From a virus: a DNA stretch of 64,000 bases. The stretch lies in IMG/VR virus record IMGVR_UViG_3300043811_000021, positions 62,001 to 126,000 of that record; one strand, 5' to 3'. The notes under the pieces were generated by a model. It did not search any database. It was not told the DNA's origin and saw only the letters and a list, made by a program, of their open reading frames with translations. This document shows, piece after piece, positions 47,711 through 56,831 of this stretch. Each line of letters starts with the position of its first letter. Within the stretch, counting starts at the first letter, position 1. The translations under genes and the position numbers were made by a program.

Positions 47711-47737
47711 CCAAAACGAAAAGGCCCAAAGCCTTTT
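47711..47737 (-). terminator. Rho-independent terminator between packaging/portal and capsid operons
   Basis: On the minus strand AAAAGGC-TTTGG-GCCTTTT is a perfect 7 bp hairpin followed by CGTTTTGG. It lies about 100 nt after the stop of the 47840-48079 gene. Confidence 0.75.
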
Positions 47738-47839
47738 CGGCCTTGAGCCTTTACCGTTCTCCACGCGGAGTGGCAAGTATCTCTAAAAATCTTTATAAAA
47801 CGATATGACTACATCTTAATCGTTTTGTCAAGAGGTTTT

Positions 47840-48079
47840 TCAAATTATTTTTGTATCAATCCCTAGCTTCTCACGAAATTCTGTTGACAGAGATTCATTC
47901 AGCTTCGTTTTTTGAGTGAACGCTATGCCAATGACACCTCCTTGGTTATATAAAATTCTCATATCTCCAGATGTTTTCATGCTTCTCAATTCATCATGGA
48001 CATCCTTAACATCAGCAGGCATTTCAACAACAACGTCTGTTAAAAAATGATCGACTTGACTCTTAATTTTGAACGCCAT
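47840..48079 (-). CDS. Hypothetical protein
   Basis: A 79-residue α/β protein with an AGGAG site. It has no recognised family. It follows the portal gene by 30 nt and precedes a terminator. Confidence 0.65.
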   Translation of the reverse strand: MAFKIKSQVDHFLTDVVVEMPADVKDVHDELRSMKTSGDMRILYNQGGVIGIAFTQKTKLNESLSTEFREKLGIDTKII

Positions 48080-48109
48080 TTCATCTCCTATTATTTTGTT
48101 TTCAACAAC

Positions 48110-50179
48110 TTAGCTTTCTTTCACCGTAGTACGAGGTGTTCCACCTGCCCCGCCTTTTTGGGCGATCTTTGGACCTTTTTGCCCACTTGGGGGTCTTCCT
48201 CCCGGATGTAATCCACCCTTACCTTTACCGCCTTCTTCTGGTGGCTGCAGCCCTAGTTTTTGCATTTCAGCAGCAGCTTCCGCAGCACCCAATATGTTTG
48301 CCTTGGTAATTTCTGCCTTCTCCTTAAAGTATTTCTCCATTTCCTGTCGAGGGTTCTGTACGTCCAACTTAGTAAGAACAGTCTCCCAAGAAATCGGGCA
48401 ATCTGGTGTTCTCTTTAACTGAAGATATTTCAACTGTTCCTTTGCCTGCGTGATCTTCAACAGTGTGCTCGGAACAGAAATCAATCTCAGTTTCTTTACA
48501 AACCATTTTCCTCTAGTCAATTTGTCATACATAGATGGAGTTTTAGGATATAGACCTCCTACCATTTCTTCTGGAAGATGGCTTGGAACCATATCGTCTG
48601 GATTGTAATCAAAAACTTCCCTAGCTATGTTATCTGGTCCGACATACTCAATTAGTCTTTGAGTATCAAACCACTGAGGAATAAGAAACTTAAGTCTTTC
48701 TCCTACTCTCTTGTTTGCCTTTTCTATCCTCATCGCAATACCCTTAGCGACAGGTCCAATAGATTCAATCTGCTTGTCTGCGGTATCGCTGTCCAAATTT
48801 ATCTTCAAGTTAGCTAAATTTCCAAGATCATTTAGACCTAGCTGCGCAAGCATCGAATCATTCAAATGCTTTAACCATTCAAAATCTATATTATCAACCG
48901 TTACCCCGTCAGGAAGAAGTGATTGAACAGTCTTCCTCGGCTCATCCGTACCAAACAATCCTAAACGCACTCCCGAATCAAACGGGTCCCAACGTTCGAT
49001 TTTCGGACCACCATTTTCATCTGCCTTGTACCCTAAAGGCGGGTCTTTCTTCGCGCTAATGCATTGGTCCATCAATCTTTCATACTTCCGAATCGTTGTC
49101 TGAATAGATGACACATCTCCAACCAACGATCTTCCAGATGGCTCCCACGGAACGTCATCAACTGTGTACTGAATTATCGGGATACGCGGGTCCCAGTCGA
49201 AAGCAGGACCGTCGTACATTGGCCTGTCCAACCCGTTAGAAGAAATGATGAGCCGTAAGTTCGGGTACACTCGGCAGTCCTCTGCCATTGCAGGACGCAT
49301 GTATGGCTGACCATTCCTAATACCTCCAAATATCTGCTGACCAACGTAAGGAACTTTATAAAACCATGTAGTCCCAGGGTCACCCATCGGAAGTTCAAAA
49401 CCTGTATTGTTGATCCTTAAGTCCCTAATAAATGTATATCTTATCTCTGTATAGAGATTTCCAAAAGACTTCCCTTGGTCATTCAATTCTCCATAGCGAT
49501 GAGCAGAAGCAAAGTCCTGTCTCTTCGCCTGAATCAAAGACTTATAGTTATTCATACCTACTGTCTGTAACTGTCCTTGGAATAATGGGAATCTTCCATA
49601 CGCCTCTGCAATTGGCATATAGTCATAAACTGTTACCGCATAAGCATCCTGTACATCGTTTGACCGTGAAGGGATTTGTACAGGCATCACATCTAGAAGA
49701 CCAAGAGCGTCAAAGTCCATACTCCTTGGTCCATATCCGTATTCAGTCGCACGGACTTTCGGCCATAGGTATCCAACACCCATTACCGTGGCATATTGGA
49801 GAACTTTCAGAATTTGAAGAGGAAAATCAGATTCGAGATAGACGCACTTGGAGACCTTTGTCAGCATCTCAGCCATCTGCTTGTAGGCAGGAATGTCCGA
49901 TCCAAAAGCAGCAATTTCTCTGACTTCTGCGAGTGTCGTGCAAAATTTATTTACGTTATAGCGAAGAAGGTTTGTAACAAGGGAAGATTTAGTTTTATCT
50001 TTGAATATCCCATTGAAAACACGCAGGTTAGCAGAAAGATTCTTGTACGAAGGTTGCCCTTCCAAATACCCTTCTGCCTCGGAAATCTGAGACTCCACCC
50101 AGCCAATTTTACGGCTAGGAGATGCTTCAAAAGGAGGGCACTGCCATTCTACCGTCTGAATATTTGGATCAAGATACAC
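48110..50179 (-). CDS. Portal protein
   Basis: A 689-residue protein starting with GTG (GGAAAG upstream). Length and features fit a podovirus portal: N-terminal stem part (IGWVESQISEAEGYLEGQPS, LVTNLLRYNVNKFCTTLAEV), a wing region with YEPSG-type VDDVPWEPSGRSLVGDVSSI, and the long clip/crown helices (LNDSMLAQLGLNDL). The C-terminus is a low-complexity Gly/Lys/Pro tail (about 640-689). It forms the dodecameric vertex used for DNA packaging. It sits between TerL and the scaffold gene. Confidence 0.85.
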   Translation of the reverse strand: MYLDPNIQTVEWQCPPFEASPSRKIGWVESQISEAEGYLEGQPSYKNLSANLRVFNGIFKDKTKSSLVTNLLRYNVNKFCTTLAEVREIAAFGSDIPAYKQMAEMLTKVSKCVYLESDFPLQILKVLQYATVMGVGYLWPKVRATEYGYGPRSMDFDALGLLDVMPVQIPSRSNDVQDAYAVTVYDYMPIAEAYGRFPLFQGQLQTVGMNNYKSLIQAKRQDFASAHRYGELNDQGKSFGNLYTEIRYTFIRDLRINNTGFELPMGDPGTTWFYKVPYVGQQIFGGIRNGQPYMRPAMAEDCRVYPNLRLIISSNGLDRPMYDGPAFDWDPRIPIIQYTVDDVPWEPSGRSLVGDVSSIQTTIRKYERLMDQCISAKKDPPLGYKADENGGPKIERWDPFDSGVRLGLFGTDEPRKTVQSLLPDGVTVDNIDFEWLKHLNDSMLAQLGLNDLGNLANLKINLDSDTADKQIESIGPVAKGIAMRIEKANKRVGERLKFLIPQWFDTQRLIEYVGPDNIAREVFDYNPDDMVPSHLPEEMVGGLYPKTPSMYDKLTRGKWFVKKLRLISVPSTLLKITQAKEQLKYLQLKRTPDCPISWETVLTKLDVQNPRQEMEKYFKEKAEITKANILGAAEAAAEMQKLGLQPPEEGGKGKGGLHPGGRPPSGQKGPKIAQKGGAGGTPRTTVKES

Positions 50180-50268
50180 TCATCTTTCCGTTTCCTCCCG
50201 GTACACTGCGTGATTTCCGGTTCCCATTCCGGTTATCTTGTTCAAAATGCATCATAAAACAAATCGGT

Positions 50269-50724
50269 TCAATTGTCTAGCGTGATTATTCCTTCTTCTA
50301 AATGAGATGGCTTTTCAAGAAGAATTGCTTGTGCTACGAGTCCACCTTCTTTTATAAGTTTTTCCTTTACGCGACGATCTAAATCTTTGTAATTACTCCA
50401 CGATCCTCTTCCAAGTTCTTCCAGTCTCTTATCAGTCAAAGGCTTTTCAATTTCCTCTCTACTGTACCCTTTACGTTCCATCCAATACCGAATCGTACTC
50501 TCATGGCGTTCCTTCTTTGTCATCAGCAAAGGGTCGGTTTGCCGAAGTATAGATTCATCAGAAATATCGAGTGGATCATCCCATGACTCTTCATCTGATT
50601 CAGCAGATGTAATTTTTCCTTCAAACGGTTTCTCAGGACCATCCTTAGATGGAAGAATCAGAGACCATCCGAAAAGTGCGCTTAGGATACGTTTCCTGAT
50701 TTTCTCTATGTTAAACAGTTTCAT
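50269..50724 (-). CDS. Hypothetical protein
   Basis: A 151-residue charged protein with a mildly hydrophobic start (KRILSALFGWSLILP) and an acidic middle. No family is recognised. It overlaps the upstream gene by 4 nt. The 90 nt gap between it and the portal holds two AACCGGAA direct repeats on the minus strand and no gene. Confidence 0.64.
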   Translation of the reverse strand: MKLFNIEKIRKRILSALFGWSLILPSKDGPEKPFEGKITSAESDEESWDDPLDISDESILRQTDPLLMTKKERHESTIRYWMERKGYSREEIEKPLTDKRLEELGRGSWSNYKDLDRRVKEKLIKEGGLVAQAILLEKPSHLEEGIITLDN

Positions 50725-50933
50725 TTACCATTCCATTCATTGAATATAAACTTCTTCCCCGCGTTTGGACATGGACTGCTACTCGGAAGTATTTTTGGGA
50801 GCATGTCATCATACCAATGATTTTGACTATGGTAGAAAGTTCCCGGAGGCTCAAACTCGTCCTTAATATGCTCCAGATTCATCCCGCAATCATCGCATAT
50901 TACATTTCCAAGTCTATTCATCCGCACCGGCAT
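50721..50933 (-). CDS. Small zinc-binding-like protein
   Basis: A 70-residue protein with CDDCGMNLEH and a later HSQNHW...CPN, a possible Cys/His zinc site. No family is recognised. Confidence 0.62.
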   Translation of the reverse strand: MPVRMNRLGNVICDDCGMNLEHIKDEFEPPGTFYHSQNHWYDDMLPKILPSSSPCPNAGKKFIFNEWNGK

Positions 50934-50945
50934 AGAATCTCCACA

Positions 50946-51752
50946 TCAACGCCCCTGCTCGTAACCCTCACTATGAAGGTATTCTTCCCGTGTCATCTTA
51001 GTCTTATCTCTATCCATCCTTTCCATATACCTCGCAACAAAGTCATGGTTTATTTGGTTACGAGAGTGCTTCATTATCTCTCGCATCTGACTCTGGATAT
51101 GAGAACGGATCGGACCCTCAAATCTATCCCTCTCTTCGTCTTTGGCTTTCTCTTTCCTTAGATTATACTGCCTCAAACGGTCAGACCATGCTTCAGCTTC
51201 ATGAGTGTTATTACATACTACCTTTTGAAATCCTTTGCTTGCAGGCATGTGTTCCGGTAATCCCATTCGGATTTCCCCTTTGGAATTTGTCCAGTACACA
51301 ATCTTTTTGTCTAACTGCGCGTTCTTCCCTTTGAATCTCGGCCTGAAATCACGAGCAACACTACCCGCTCCAATAGTAAACAGTTTCCAAATATACTGGA
51401 TACGATTCAAAATTCCAGGTCCATAATAAGGAACATGGTCCGAGTACATCCAATCCGTACCCATCCAATGCGTTACTCCTTCAAGCACATCTTTATCTGT
51501 TAGGTAGAATGTTCCGTTATACTTATACCATTTCCCGTAAGCAAACCAACCTAGTTCAAGTTTCTCATCTACCCATACAATAGCTCTCGCGTGTTCGTCT
51601 GGAACAGACTTCTTAGAACTAACCCACTGCTTAGATTTTTTTAGAGCAAGAACCTCTGCTTTCTTCTTCTCTTTCAGTTCCGCGAGTTCTCTCTTGAGTA
51701 TTGCGGCTCTTGCTTCGATTAGGCTTTGTGTGATAGGCATTTTATTATTCAT
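50946..51752 (-). CDS. Hypothetical phage protein of the packaging region
   Basis: A 268-residue protein. The N-terminal coiled coil (ILKRELAELKEKKKAEVLAL) is followed by a β-rich, aromatic middle (WFAYGKWYKYNGTFYLTDKD, GVTHWMGTDWMYSDHVPYYG) and a basic helical end. Function unknown. GGAG lies very near the first ATG, and a second ATG four codons on is possible. Confidence 0.66.
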   Translation of the reverse strand: MNNKMPITQSLIEARAAILKRELAELKEKKKAEVLALKKSKQWVSSKKSVPDEHARAIVWVDEKLELGWFAYGKWYKYNGTFYLTDKDVLEGVTHWMGTDWMYSDHVPYYGPGILNRIQYIWKLFTIGAGSVARDFRPRFKGKNAQLDKKIVYWTNSKGEIRMGLPEHMPASKGFQKVVCNNTHEAEAWSDRLRQYNLRKEKAKDEERDRFEGPIRSHIQSQMREIMKHSRNQINHDFVARYMERMDRDKTKMTREEYLHSEGYEQGR

Positions 51753-51757
51753 CTCCT

Positions 51758-51994
51758 TTATTGAAACCTAATTCTATACGCCTCTAGTGCTTCATCTGCT
51801 TCCCTAATAGCTTGAGCTAGAGTAGCTTCCTGAGAAATTCTTGTATTCAGCACCATTTCCCATATTCCACGTTCATCGGCTATGTCCGATCTGCGGCTAT
51901 CCTCAGCCCTATGCTTTTCTTCTTCCTCTCGGTATTCTCGATTCCTAGCGTCATCTCTGTCTTCTGTTTTCTTTGTCGTTAAAATAATTCTCAT
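51758..51994 (-). CDS. Small charged helical protein
   Basis: A 78-residue protein, very rich in Glu and Arg (DARNREYREEEEKHRAEDSR), predicted helical. It starts after GGAG and lies between TerL and the previous gene. Unknown function. Confidence 0.62.
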   Translation of the reverse strand: MRIILTTKKTEDRDDARNREYREEEEKHRAEDSRRSDIADERGIWEMVLNTRISQEATLAQAIREADEALEAYRIRFQ

Positions 51995-52005
51995 CTTTTA
52001 TCTCC

Positions 52006-54165
52006 TTAATCATCATCCCCAAATACAGAAATTCTGTTGATCAAGCACTTCCCCTCATCAGGGTTCTTTTTCTTCGCTTGAGGTACATTATACCTTCTCT
52101 GCGCTCTTCCTGAAAGATCATCGTAGGTGTGGCAGTTCAAATAACTCTGCGCTGCCGCCCTGATTCTGTCATCATGCTTGTTTTTCTGGTGGGTCATCAC
52201 ATCTCTTCCACCATCTTTCGTCTGTCTCTCAAGAGTCTTCAATTCCTCAATCAACCATTTTGATCTTGGAATATACCAACCACCGTTAACCGCCTCCACA
52301 AAGCGGTCCATAAGAATAGGGACTGTTGTTTTGCTAGAATACCATCCTTCACGGTGTTTGTTTTCGTCCTTAATCTTTCTTCCGTCAAGTCTTCCGGGAG
52401 TGTGGTGGTAATTGAATCCCATGATCTTTAATTGGTTTTGGCAAGTATCACCCGGTCCTTCCACCTGCTCAATTGAGAATTTTACTCCCCTTTGGTCTCT
52501 GCAACTCTTTCCATACCATGTTGCCATAGCCGCTAGGAAAGGAACTGCTTGCGCGGGGCTAAACCGTATAGATGTAAGCTCTGCAACTTGAAGGTCTGCC
52601 CCAGAACCACTAGCTACTCTGGTCATAGATGCGCAGAATCTGTCCTCATCCTCTTTACCAAGTCCATGTGCGGTGTCAACTCCACAACTATACACTGATC
52701 TAGGAATTGGAGGTTCAAAAACCAAAAGTTTGTCAAAAGTAAAACTCTCTGTCTCCTCATCTATAGGAAGTAGAGGAATCAACTCCCAATCGTATTCCTC
52801 ACCGCGATTGTTTTCCCAATGCAGCTTTATCCTATCCTTGTAATTGTCTATGCTTGGATCATCATCATCTGGATAGAACGCTTCTCCTATAGAATGTCCC
52901 TTAATCGCGTAGGCTTGCATCGGTTCTCTACGATACTTTGAACCATCATTTATATTTACTTCGTATATATCCTCTTCTAGTTCCATGATTGTTTCAGCGT
53001 CGAATACGCTGTCATGAACCCCAGTTAGAGCCTCAAAGTCATCTGCTGGCAATCTAGCGGCGTGTTGCTGTAGAGAGTGGCGTTCTTTCGCTCCTATATA
53101 CTCAAACTGCCAGAACCACTGCTGTTCAATAGGTACGCAATAGTTATAACCTACTACCTTTGCTAGATAGTCTGTATTGCGTATGTATGCTTCACATCTC
53201 GCTATATGCGCCTTAGTTGCATCTAATCTTTTTTCATAAAATCCCGGTGGAACTGGATTAGCTCTCAACCAATCCGATTGAGGATAAAGATCAGTAGCTA
53301 GTGGCCATGAGATAAATACTGGACGCATCCTAGAGTGAGGCCAATCTCTTTTTTGTGATTTCCAGAAATCCGGGAACCATCCAACATTACCAGAGCCGGT
53401 ACCCTCAAATACCATGAATAGATTTTTATTCGCGTGGGTAGCAGGTAACAATCCTTCCTCGATGACATTATGCGGATTAGGGATGATGCCTATCTCCGAA
53501 ATATGAATATTATTAGGAGTTTGTCCTTGTGCAATACCTTTAGGTTGCATCCCAGACTCAATCATTAAACGTGAACCATTAGCAAAACTTCTCTTTGGAG
53601 TTCTTGCTGGTATCAACCAAAAAGGGCACATTTCGTATGCTGTATTTAACTTAATTTCGATCTCTTCTGATTTGGACTTTTGCACAGATGCCATGACAGA
53701 AAGAGTGTTCGGAATGAACAGCATCTTGTGAATAAAATATAAAGCTACGAGAGTTGTGATGCCCACTTGTCGAGCTTTCAGCGTAAGAATCTGAATACCA
53801 GCTTGGCGCTCTTCTAGATCTGCCACAACCGCATCAAATACATCTTGAGAACGGCGATTGGCAAACTTTTTTACCTGCCCACCTTCATCTACGACATAAG
53901 AATAATTATCGCGCCAATAATGATAATCCAGACCGCACAAAACTTGCTCATTTTGAACCCAGCGGCGTATTTCCTGCCGCCTTTTTTCTGTCATGGATGC
54001 CACAGAGTCAATCCATGATCCCTTAGAGTTGCTTTCTATTTTTGTGATTGATTTAATATATGCAGTGAATTCTTGCACCTGTCCTAATGTATGACGCACA
54101 GGCTCCCAAGCGTTCTGTGCTGCAAATAACTCTACATTTCGTTCTATAATCCTAGTCGAGTACAC
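52006..54165 (-). CDS. Terminase large subunit
   Basis: A 719-residue protein with the ATPase and nuclease domains of TerL. Walker A is LKARQVGITT (K130-T138) and the Walker B/catalytic region is HISEIGII (E224). The C-terminal RNase H-like nuclease has CGVDTAHGLGKEDEDRF, FSIEQVEGPGD and KHDDRIRAAAQS, supplying the acidic triad. It powers packaging of DNA into the procapsid at the portal. A closely related but degenerate copy lies just upstream (54494-55729). Confidence 0.9.
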   Translation of the reverse strand: MYSTRIIERNVELFAAQNAWEPVRHTLGQVQEFTAYIKSITKIESNSKGSWIDSVASMTEKRRQEIRRWVQNEQVLCGLDYHYWRDNYSYVVDEGGQVKKFANRRSQDVFDAVVADLEERQAGIQILTLKARQVGITTLVALYFIHKMLFIPNTLSVMASVQKSKSEEIEIKLNTAYEMCPFWLIPARTPKRSFANGSRLMIESGMQPKGIAQGQTPNNIHISEIGIIPNPHNVIEEGLLPATHANKNLFMVFEGTGSGNVGWFPDFWKSQKRDWPHSRMRPVFISWPLATDLYPQSDWLRANPVPPGFYEKRLDATKAHIARCEAYIRNTDYLAKVVGYNYCVPIEQQWFWQFEYIGAKERHSLQQHAARLPADDFEALTGVHDSVFDAETIMELEEDIYEVNINDGSKYRREPMQAYAIKGHSIGEAFYPDDDDPSIDNYKDRIKLHWENNRGEEYDWELIPLLPIDEETESFTFDKLLVFEPPIPRSVYSCGVDTAHGLGKEDEDRFCASMTRVASGSGADLQVAELTSIRFSPAQAVPFLAAMATWYGKSCRDQRGVKFSIEQVEGPGDTCQNQLKIMGFNYHHTPGRLDGRKIKDENKHREGWYSSKTTVPILMDRFVEAVNGGWYIPRSKWLIEELKTLERQTKDGGRDVMTHQKNKHDDRIRAAAQSYLNCHTYDDLSGRAQRRYNVPQAKKKNPDEGKCLINRISVFGDDD

Positions 54166-54411
54166 CTATCTCACCATTGTTCTCTTCCCGCGTGGCACCC
54201 AGTGTGGTATCAATCCGGTAATCCGTTTCATATATGCAGCATCTGAATCATCCATCTGCTCTATTAAATCTTCCCAACTATCGAATATGCATTGCCCATC
54301 AAAATACAAGAATTGAGCGCAGCATGTATCGTAAAAACAAAACTGACGAGACCACTCAGGATCGGTTTCGTCAAGTGCTATTTGCTTACCGAGGTCTATG
54401 AATCGTATCAA
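54166..54411 (-). CDS. Conserved phage small protein (FYDT...FDSWEDL)
   Basis: An 81-residue protein starting with TTG (GGAGG 4 nt upstream). FIDLGKQIALDETDPEWSRQ and CIFDSWEDLIEQ match a small protein common in phages near terminase or early genes, of unknown function. It ends at the TerL start. Confidence 0.68.
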   Translation of the reverse strand: MIRFIDLGKQIALDETDPEWSRQFCFYDTCCAQFLYFDGQCIFDSWEDLIEQMDDSDAAYMKRITGLIPHWVPRGKRTMVR

Positions 54412-54491
54412 TTAGCCTCCGCCATATCGTAAATCTTACCAGCAGATAGGAGCCACGGTGATGTCTTTGCTATGTCAGTAAGTTGGATCAT
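54408..54491 (-). CDS. 27-residue peptide between the terminase genes
   Basis: A short frame starting 2 nt after the stop of the TerL paralogue, with AAGG directly upstream, and ending in overlap with the next TTG start (TTGA). It reads MIQLTDIAKTSPWLLSAGKI and ends YDMAEAN. Possible coupling peptide; translation is unproven. Confidence 0.35.
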   Translation of the reverse strand: MIQLTDIAKTSPWLLSAGKIYDMAEAN

Positions 54492-54493
54492 CC

Positions 54494-55729
54494 TTAGATT
54501 TCTTTCCTTCTTGCCAAAGCAACTTTTTCCTGAATGGTTTTAGAGTCTGGAAAAATCTCGTCTAGTTCTATATCCTCGGTGACATCTTTCTTATTGTCCC
54601 CGTCATCTGGAGGGAACCTTATCAGGAAATCCTCTAGATTTTTGCGATCCTCTGCTTGTTTATACCCATCTTCCCACCACCATTGCTGCTCAGTCGGCAT
54701 TTCCCAATGATCTCCCATAATCTTAGACAGGTACGGAGTGCTACGGATGAAGTTCTCGCAGCGCTTTTTGTGCTCTATCGTTATATCATTAGGTTTCCAA
54801 TCGTTAGGAATCGGGTATGCCTTCAACCAATCTGGTTGTGGGTAGATGTCAGTTGACACAACCCACGGAATAAACACAGGGCATAACCTTGAAAATCCTT
54901 TAGGCCAATACTCTTTGGCTGATCGATACGCATCTGTAAACCATCCATTTTCGGTCACTTTATTACCGTGTAATACAAGGAATGTGTTGCTCGATGAGAA
55001 TACTGCTCTCAATAAACCCTCTTCAATCACTCTCGTTGGGTTAGGAATAGACTCGATATTGGTTACATATACTGCGTTCGGAGTGAATCCCTGCGCCAAA
55101 CCAGTTTTTTGACTAGTAGATTGTACAGATAATCCAGACCCGTTGTTAAACTTTCCCTTATTGTTTTTAATTGGAATTAACCACCAAGGAAGTTTATCGT
55201 ATGCTTTATCTATAAAGCTTGTTATTAAAGTGGATTTTTCGTGAGTAACGGATGCCACAATTGAATGAGTGTTAGGGGAAAATAATAGGCGATGCATTAT
55301 TTTTAGCATTACCTTGGTAAAAACTCCGCTTTGACGCGATCCGAGAATCAGAAGTTCTATCGATGATCCTCTATCTTCCAAGTCTGAAATGATTAAGTCA
55401 AGAACTTCCTGAGACTTTCTATTTTTGAATTTTGTAATTGTTCCGCACTCATTAACTATGTACGCATATCGGCTCTCAAAATATCCGCTGTCAATCGCGC
55501 ACATAGCCTGCTCGTTTTCAACCCACCTTTTTATTTCTTTTTGCCTTTTTGATGAAATTGGTTTTACCGATTCAATCCATGAATTCTTCGAGTTACTTCC
55601 TATCTCTACAGTCAAGTTGATGTACGCCTTAAACTCGTTTACCTCATCCAAAGAATGTGGAGTTGGCATCCATCCTTCTCTTGCGGCGAAAGCATCGAGT
55701 GTTTCTTGAATCTTTTTCTGTGAATACAT
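54494..55729 (-). CDS. Degenerate terminase large subunit paralogue lacking the nuclease domain
   Basis: A 411-residue protein colinear with TerL without gaps for at least its first 230 residues (for example MYSQKKIQETLDAFAAREGW against MYSTRIIERNVELFAAQNAW). The P-loop reads LGSRQSGVFT where TerL has LKARQVGITT (K130 to G, T137 to F), and the catalytic segment reads YVTNIESI against HISEIGII (E224 to N). The nuclease domain is absent. The reading frame is intact, so it looks like a maintained pseudoenzyme, perhaps a regulatory or structural motor subunit. It lies between the TerS-like gene and TerL. Confidence 0.85.
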   Translation of the reverse strand: MYSQKKIQETLDAFAAREGWMPTPHSLDEVNEFKAYINLTVEIGSNSKNSWIESVKPISSKRQKEIKRWVENEQAMCAIDSGYFESRYAYIVNECGTITKFKNRKSQEVLDLIISDLEDRGSSIELLILGSRQSGVFTKVMLKIMHRLLFSPNTHSIVASVTHEKSTLITSFIDKAYDKLPWWLIPIKNNKGKFNNGSGLSVQSTSQKTGLAQGFTPNAVYVTNIESIPNPTRVIEEGLLRAVFSSSNTFLVLHGNKVTENGWFTDAYRSAKEYWPKGFSRLCPVFIPWVVSTDIYPQPDWLKAYPIPNDWKPNDITIEHKKRCENFIRSTPYLSKIMGDHWEMPTEQQWWWEDGYKQAEDRKNLEDFLIRFPPDDGDNKKDVTEDIELDEIFPDSKTIQEKVALARRKEI

Positions 55730-55737
55730 ATTATCTC

Positions 55738-56238
55738 CTATCCTTCTAGTAACCTCTGCCTTATCGGAACCAGTTTTTCTTGCACTTCGTTAGGGCTTGG
55801 GAATAGATCATCAAACCCATCCTTACTCTCGTATGAAGCGTCTACTGTCTTACCGTCTTCATCATCATCTCCACCTCTCCCGTTAGCATTAAGATTATTC
55901 TGATTCAGATTAATGGTAGTCTTCTGCCCGCTCGGCTTAGGTAATATACCAACAGTAATATCCAAGGCTGTTCTGTCTTTCTCTGCTCCTACATGTTCGA
56001 GTCCGAAGTTTACTCTTGCTTTCGTTATCGCAGGATGATTCGATACAGCTATAAACCTACTCCTATTCCAGCAGTGAGATTCAACAGACAGCCGTATTGC
56101 ACCTAAAAGATGCTTAGGATTGACTTTCGCTTTAATGGCAATTGCTTCCCAAGGGATTCTTTTCCTATCTTCAATAGGAACCTTATCGTATACCTTCAAA
56201 AACTCTCTTATATCAGAATCTTCTGTAGAAAAACGCAT
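55738..56238 (-). CDS. Terminase small subunit-like protein
   Basis: The conserved core SDIREFLKVYDKVPIEDRKR, IPWEAIAIKAKVNPKHLLGA and the GILPKP segment followed by an Asn-rich part fit a small-terminase-like protein that brings DNA to TerL; the place directly upstream of the terminase genes agrees. The frame is open up to 56625 (295 aa, with a GGAAGG site), but that extension overlaps the upstream gene by about 300 nt and is low-complexity and charged. I give the conservative ATG at 56236-56238; ATG 56415 and TTG 56310 are alternatives. Confidence 0.6.
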   Translation of the reverse strand: MRFSTEDSDIREFLKVYDKVPIEDRKRIPWEAIAIKAKVNPKHLLGAIRLSVESHCWNRSRFIAVSNHPAITKARVNFGLEHVGAEKDRTALDITVGILPKPSGQKTTINLNQNNLNANGRGGDDDEDGKTVDASYESKDGFDDLFPSPNEVQEKLVPIRQRLLEG

Positions 56239-56317
56239 AGCCTCAAGAGCAGATTTTAATCCGCCCTTGAGGTCTCTTTTAATAATAGGAGTAATCTTCG
56301 GTGCCGATGCCAATACT

Positions 56318-56695
56318 TCAGGCTTTACCCTCAACCTCTTCAGTGCTTGTTCCGACCTCTTCTGTAGGTCCGACAATTTCGGGACTTGCAGGAGAGATTT
56401 GTCTTTCTTTGGCATGATCTCTAAGGTACTGCCTGGTTCGTTCTCCGATGTACTCATCGTCATCTTCTTCAATGTCTGGGTCAACAATTTCTTGGATGGT
56501 TCTTCTTCTTGCGCCTTGGTTTTTTCTTTCTCTCTCTTCTTCGCTTTCGACACGGGTGAGCTTTGTTTCTCTTTGTTCTCTTGGCTCTGGCCAGTATCGA
56601 GTTCCTGCTCTTCGAGTTGACTCATTTAGACCTTCCAATGCAGTTGCTATTCTTTCAAATGCGGTTACTAATTTCTCTTCGATGTCTTCATTCAT
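56318..56695 (-). CDS. Conserved phage hypothetical protein upstream of TerS
   Basis: A 125-residue protein with GAGGAG 6 nt before the ATG. KLVTAFERIATALEGLNEST, RYWPEPREQRETKLTRVESE and ERERKNQGARRRTIQEIVDP recall a small protein common near phage terminase genes. Acidic and helical. It shares its DNA with the possible long N-terminus of the TerS-like frame. Confidence 0.68.
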   Translation of the reverse strand: MNEDIEEKLVTAFERIATALEGLNESTRRAGTRYWPEPREQRETKLTRVESEEERERKNQGARRRTIQEIVDPDIEEDDDEYIGERTRQYLRDHAKERQISPASPEIVGPTEEVGTSTEEVEGKA

Positions 56696-56829
56696 TACGG
56701 TCTCCTCTTCGGATTCAACCATTCATCGCGCTGTATAGGGCACATTTCTGGAGCGATCCTATGCATACCGCGCTTTCCAGATTCTCCACATATGCGTTCA
56801 CACTCCGCTTTCTTTTCCTGTTCTGTCAT
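56695..56829 (-). CDS. 44-residue hypothetical protein
   Basis: A short frame with GAGGGG 5 nt before the ATG and a TAATG overlap with the next gene. It is charged, with three Cys (KAECERICGESGKRG...APEMC), a possible metal site. Good spacing supports translation. Confidence 0.6.
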   Translation of the reverse strand: MTEQEKKAECERICGESGKRGMHRIAPEMCPIQRDEWLNPKRRP

Positions 56830-56831
56830 CG

